NCBI RefSeq assembly: GCF_900115085.1
Contig: NZ_FOVF01000001.1
Span: 124,001 to 188,000 of the forward strand
Reading direction: 5' to 3'
DNA from: Dokdonella immobilis
GTDB lineage: Bacteria > Pseudomonadota > Gammaproteobacteria > Xanthomonadales > Rhodanobacteraceae
DNA length: 64,000 bases
The position numbers and the translations under genes were made by a program. This document shows positions 60,526 to 64,000 of this stretch, in pieces. A model generated the notes under the pieces. It ran no database searches. It had not been told where the DNA came from and saw only the letters and a list, made by a program, of their open reading frames with translations. Positions within the stretch are counted from its first letter, which is position 1. Each line of letters starts with the position of its first letter.

Positions 60526-62756
60526 CTCCGGCAATCAGTCCTCACACAGGGAAATCCTCTGTTCTTGACACGCTGGGCCCACTTTTGCGCAATGCCCGAA
60601 TCCCGCAGGGAGCAACGGTTTCCCACAAGGAGTGGATATCCTCGCCGGAGAACTTCCTGGAACGGATATTCGCGCTCGGCATTGAAGGTTCGCTTGCGGT
60701 TCGAAGCGACCGCAGCGACGAAGACGAACATCCGACCAATGCCGGCCGCTATTTGACCTTGCTCGATGTGTTCCCTGCCGCTACTCCTCTTCTCGCCGCC
60801 ATTGAGCGCGTATTTGCTTCCTACGATTCGGTCAGGCCCGAAGATCGGGTATTTGTCCAGGCTCAGGTCTCGGCAATCCGGCACGCAATGGTCGCAAGCA
60901 CGACGGGCGCGTTCGGAAGCGAATACGACAGCGTCAGCATTGCCGCCGGCGCCGCCCCAGATTCCATCACGCGAGGCGATGCGCCAGCCGATACCTGGCA
61001 CTTCAGTGCTGAGGCCGAATCAGTCCGCCTTCCCCGTCCGATCGCTCGCGTCGCCAGCCTGTTGCGAGAGCTGAGGACACTGGTCGTTGACGGCCCGTTC
61101 GAAATCGAGATTGTCGACGACGGCAGCGAGTTGTGGCTTTTACAACTGCGTCCACTTCCCGGCAGGGTATGCGTGCCAGTACGCAAGGTTGCATTCGACA
61201 GGGCCGTCGCCCAGGTCGAGCAAGCAAGAAACCAAGGCGCGGTCCTTTTTGGCATGATGCCCGACTGGAACACCGCTGAACTCCTCGGCGCCCATCCGCG
61301 GCCGATGGCCTTGTCCTTGTTCGAGAGTCTCATTGGCGACTCTGTCTGGTGGCGAGGTCGGGCCGATTTGGGCTATGCGCCTCCCTATTGCAACCAGCTG
61401 GTCAGGCCAGTGGCTGGTCGACCCTATGTCGATGTGCGAGCGAGCTTCGAATCACTTTGTCCAGCCGACGCTACGAAGCGGCAACGCGCCTTCCTCGTTC
61501 AGGCATGGCTCGAACACCTGCAATCGCATCCCCACCTGCACGATCGCGTGGAGTTCGATGTCGTGCAGGCCGGTTTTGAGTTCGACATGGATGCGCGGAT
61601 GAAGGCGGTGGGATGTAGCAAGATCTCGAATTCGCTGATTTCATCTCTCGGCAAGATCACGATCCGCTCCCTGGCCAGGGAGCAAATGGAGTCCGAGGTC
61701 AAAGCCCTATGCACGCAGATTTCGATGCCAAGGTGCAAAAGCCTGCCGCTCCTCGACCGATGGAACCTGTTGCGTGAATGCGTGGCGATTCCATTTTCGC
61801 GAATGGCACGCCGCGACTTCCTCGCCCGCAGCCTGTGGGAATCGCTGGTCCGGATCGGAGTGATTGAACCAGGACGCTATCTGCACATGCTTTCCGATGC
61901 TCCGGAACGCCCGGGTTTGCTCGAATCAAATGCATCGCGCGCTGCTCGGCCTGGCCAATTTGATATTCGATCCAGCGGACTCGAGCGCTTTTCGGCGCTG
62001 CCTGCTGACACTCCCTGCCGAAACCCGTTCGTGCTTAGTCCAGGCGAGTCCTCGGATCTCAGTCGACTCCTGAGGGAACATCGGCTCCCTTGGAGTCCGC
62101 AACAATTGGTGGCTCTCAGCCGAATGGCTGCGCGCGGGCGCGAGTTTGGAAAGTGGGTACTCGCATCGATACTGGGTGACTTGCTGGCCGAGATTCGTGC
62201 TCTGGGCGCTGCCCGGCATCTGGATGCCGAACTTCTCTCGTGGCTCCGGTGGCCAGCCGTAGTCGATGGTCTCGAGGGGGACCCCAATCGTCTTCGCGAA
62301 GCGAGCGTGCTTGCACGGCAAGAATACCAGCGAGACTCGAAACTCAAGATGCCGTTGCTGTTTGCTCACCCGGCAGAGTTGGAATTCGTGCGCATTCCGT
62401 CCACCAACGGCCACTATCTCGGCCGCGGAAAAGCAGCAGGCCCACTGGTCTGTCTAACGGCGGAAAGCCACAAAGGCGCACTGCCATCGAACGCCATTGT
62501 TGCCATTCGCAGCGCCGATCCCGGATACGAGTGGATCTTCGAACACCAACCTGCGGCCCTCATCACCGCGTTCGGTGGGCCCCATTCCCATATGGCGCTT
62601 CGCTGCGCCGACGCCGGCTGTGGGGCAATTCTTGGCATTGGACCCGAACGGTTCGAGCGCCTCGTCCATGGAATTTGGGTTTCCATTGATTTTGAAGAAG
62701 CGCGGCTGGACTCACGATCTGCGGGAGTCAGGCGCGGTGACAGAAGGGTGGCCTGA
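60522..62756 (+). CDS. PEP-synthase-like phosphotransferase, candidate L-glutamine kinase
   Basis: 744 residues from the ATG at 60522. The N-terminal ATP-grasp part resembles PPDK/PEP synthase: GSLAVRSDRSDEDEHPTNAG (about 47-66), VFVQAQVS, and EIEIVDDGSELWLLQLRPLPG (about 200-220). The middle (about 240-590) is a helical region with no family I know. The C-terminal swivelling phosphohistidine domain ends LITAFGGPHSHMALRCADAG, with His690 the likely phosphoryl carrier (the TCHA His of PEP synthase). The PEP/pyruvate barrel is absent. This matches the size (about 770) and layout of C. jejuni Cj1418, which phosphorylates the amide nitrogen of glutamine. Codon use looks less GC-biased than in the housekeeping genes. 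Confidence 0.72.
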   Translation: MTPAISPHTGKSSVLDTLGPLLRNARIPQGATVSHKEWISSPENFLERIFALGIEGSLAVRSDRSDEDEHPTNAGRYLTLLDVFPAATPLLAAIERVFASYDSVRPEDRVFVQAQVSAIRHAMVASTTGAFGSEYDSVSIAAGAAPDSITRGDAPADTWHFSAEAESVRLPRPIARVASLLRELRTLVVDGPFEIEIVDDGSELWLLQLRPLPGRVCVPVRKVAFDRAVAQVEQARNQGAVLFGMMPDWNTAELLGAHPRPMALSLFESLIGDSVWWRGRADLGYAPPYCNQLVRPVAGRPYVDVRASFESLCPADATKRQRAFLVQAWLEHLQSHPHLHDRVEFDVVQAGFEFDMDARMKAVGCSKISNSLISSLGKITIRSLAREQMESEVKALCTQISMPRCKSLPLLDRWNLLRECVAIPFSRMARRDFLARSLWESLVRIGVIEPGRYLHMLSDAPERPGLLESNASRAARPGQFDIRSSGLERFSALPADTPCRNPFVLSPGESSDLSRLLREHRLPWSPQQLVALSRMAARGREFGKWVLASILGDLLAEIRALGAARHLDAELLSWLRWPAVVDGLEGDPNRLREASVLARQEYQRDSKLKMPLLFAHPAELEFVRIPSTNGHYLGRGKAAGPLVCLTAESHKGALPSNAIVAIRSADPGYEWIFEHQPAALITAFGGPHSHMALRCADAGCGAILGIGPERFERLVHGIWVSIDFEEARLDSRSAGVRRGDRRVA

Positions 62757-63536
62757 TTGCAGAACGAATACAGTTCCGGGCCCTTGCCCGAGTGGGATTA
62801 TTCAAGGCTCGCCGTTCACTATGAGCGCAGGGCGCCATACCATCCCTCATTCGTGGCATTGGCTGCGGAGGGTCTCGGTTTGCAGCCCGGCCAGCGCGTG
62901 GCGGATATCGGATCGGGCACCGGAAGGGTTGCGCTTGCGTTCGCCAGCGCCGGATACGTTGTCGATGCCGTGGAACCCTGCGTTGAGATGGCGAGAATAG
63001 GGTTGCGGGCAACGCAGGGTGCCAACGTGAGCTGGCACGGGGGATGCGCCGAGGAAACGGGCCTATCCGAAAGCGTTTTCGATGTCGTCAGCTTCGGCTC
63101 GAGTCTCAACGTCGTCGATGCGGCGCGCGCAGTTCCAGAAGCGGCGCGCGTGCTCAAGAGCCATGGTGCTCTGGTCATCGTCTACAACTACCGCGACAAG
63201 ACTGAGGCGCTTCAGCGCGAGATCGAGCGGGCAATCCGGACGCTTCTGCCAGACTTCGATCCCGGCGCCCGTAGCCAGGATCCGACGGCCATCATCGAAT
63301 CCGGAAAACTCTTCCGAGTGCGGCAAAAGTTGCAGTTGCCCCTCGTGCATTCGATTTCTCCCGGCGAATTCGTCGATGGATTCCGGGCCCATGCAACGCT
63401 TGTCCGCCAGGCAGGCAACCGGCTGCAAAAGATCCTCGATGAGCTGGGCCGTCTGAGCGATGCCTGGCGCGGGGCCGACGGAAAGATCAGGATTCCATTT
63501 TCCACGCACATGTGGCTCGCCGAGGCCCGGCATTGA
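62757..63536 (+). CDS. SAM-dependent class I methyltransferase
   Basis: 259 residues. The start is TTG at 62757, the codon right after the preceding stop, with AAGGGTGG upstream. SAM motif I is VADIGSGTGRVALAFA, with an acidic residue in VDAVEP and the DVVSFGSSLN motif IV. Methyltransferases Cj1419/Cj1420 accompany the C. jejuni phosphoramidate genes and provide the O-methyl group, so a phosphoramidate O-methyltransferase is the favoured role. Its own sequence identifies only the fold. Confidence 0.72.
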   Translation: MQNEYSSGPLPEWDYSRLAVHYERRAPYHPSFVALAAEGLGLQPGQRVADIGSGTGRVALAFASAGYVVDAVEPCVEMARIGLRATQGANVSWHGGCAEETGLSESVFDVVSFGSSLNVVDAARAVPEAARVLKSHGALVIVYNYRDKTEALQREIERAIRTLLPDFDPGARSQDPTAIIESGKLFRVRQKLQLPLVHSISPGEFVDGFRAHATLVRQAGNRLQKILDELGRLSDAWRGADGKIRIPFSTHMWLAEARH

Positions 63537-64000
63537 GCGCTCTTCCCAGAGTTGTCGTGCTCGCGGCGGGCTCGGGATCGAGAATGGGCATGCGTTCAAC
63601 GAGCACGCCGAAGTGCCTGACGCTTCTAGCAGGACACGCGCTGATCACCTGGCAACGGCGAGCGTTCGTGGAATCTGGAATGTCCGACCGGCTGCTCGTC
63701 GTCCTGGAGGACTCGCCCCTGACTGCGGCCGCTGATGAGGAGATCCAGCGAGTTTCCGGGACCCGTGGACCCATGGATTCCCTGTTTTCGATTGATGCCG
63801 AACGAATTTCGCACGGTGCCGTGGTTTGCTACGCGGATATCGTGTTTCACGCCTCTGTTCTGCAAACCTTGCTCGCATCCGCTGGAGACATATGCATTGT
63901 TGCTGACCGGGCCTGGCTCAAGCTATGGGAATGCCGGTTCGATTCAATTCTCGACGACGCGGAGACGTTTCGTGCGCGCGGCACTTCGATCCTGGAGATT
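63533..64000 (+). CDS. sugar-phosphate-type nucleotidyltransferase, candidate phosphoglutamine cytidylyltransferase (cut by window end)
   Basis: 156 codons are present and the gene runs off the window. The start is TTG at 63533, overlapping the methyltransferase stop (TTGA). The N-terminal nucleotide loop VVLAAGSGSRMG and the following TPKCL lysine are those of LicC/GlmU-type NTP transferases; GPMDSLFSI and CYADIVFHASVL fit the second and metal-binding loops. In C. jejuni Cj1416 uses CTP on phosphoglutamine. A phosphocholine or aminoethylphosphonate cytidylyltransferase is the main alternative. Confidence 0.75.
   Translation, partial: MSALPRVVVLAAGSGSRMGMRSTSTPKCLTLLAGHALITWQRRAFVESGMSDRLLVVLEDSPLTAAADEEIQRVSGTRGPMDSLFSIDAERISHGAVVCYADIVFHASVLQTLLASAGDICIVADRAWLKLWECRFDSILDDAETFRARGTSILEI

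Overview
The window looks like a chromosomal segment of a GC-rich gammaproteobacterium of the order Lysobacterales (Xanthomonadales), probably Rhodanobacteraceae-like. This is inferred from the run pyrG-kdsA-eno-ftsB-ispD-ispF-truD-(lipoprotein)...surE-pcm-VTT protein-nlpD-rpoS, from the ftsH-rlmE/yhbY neighbourhood, and from several exported proteins carrying a short F-x-x-GFD motif. No phage, CRISPR array or insertion sequence with a transposase was seen. One small non-coding element with inverted ends is present.

Layout. 1-11 kb: a tRNA-Pro, then a minus-strand block of surface and signalling genes: a caspase-like peptidase, a 1639-residue DUF11-type repeat protein, an autotransporter and a membrane Ser/Thr kinase. 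A roughly 290-bp inverted-repeat element lies between the peptidase and the repeat protein. 11-29 kb: a secreted esterase-like protein followed by housekeeping genes (folP, ftsH, rlmE, yhbY, rpoS, nlpD, pcm, surE, truD, ispF, ispD, ftsB, eno, kdsA, pyrG), many overlapping by 4 bp. 29-36 kb: a four-gene operon (cupredoxin, GGDEF/EAL enzyme, DUF3034 outer-membrane protein, lipoprotein truncated haemoglobin), then parE. 36-46 kb: exported proteins (lipase-like hydrolase plus DUF4785; an IPTL-CTERM protein; a plastocyanin-like protein; a DUF1800/DUF1501 pair), an NhaP-type antiporter and a TPR-sulfotransferase. 46-50 kb: a zinc uptake operon (outer-membrane protein, ZnuA-like, ZnuB-like) behind a Zur-like box. 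50-59 kb: a BNR-repeat protein with a LolA-like partner, AlkB alkane hydroxylase with a divergent AraC-type regulator, MgtE, and an ECF sigma factor with a probable membrane anti-sigma factor.

59.8-64 kb (cut by the window end): a tightly coupled plus-strand operon of a class I glutamine amidotransferase, a PEP-synthase-like protein, a SAM methyltransferase and a sugar-phosphate-type nucleotidyltransferase. This set matches the Campylobacter jejuni Cj1416-Cj1420 enzymes that build the O-methyl phosphoramidate capsule modification: glutamine kinase, CTP:phosphoglutamine cytidylyltransferase, gamma-glutamyl-CDP-amidate hydrolase and methyltransferases. I regard it as the most exciting system here: a candidate phosphoramidate (P-N bond) pathway in a Lysobacterales-type genome, in DNA that reads less GC-rich than its surroundings. 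The assignment rests on domain types, motifs and the gene combination, not on any alignment.
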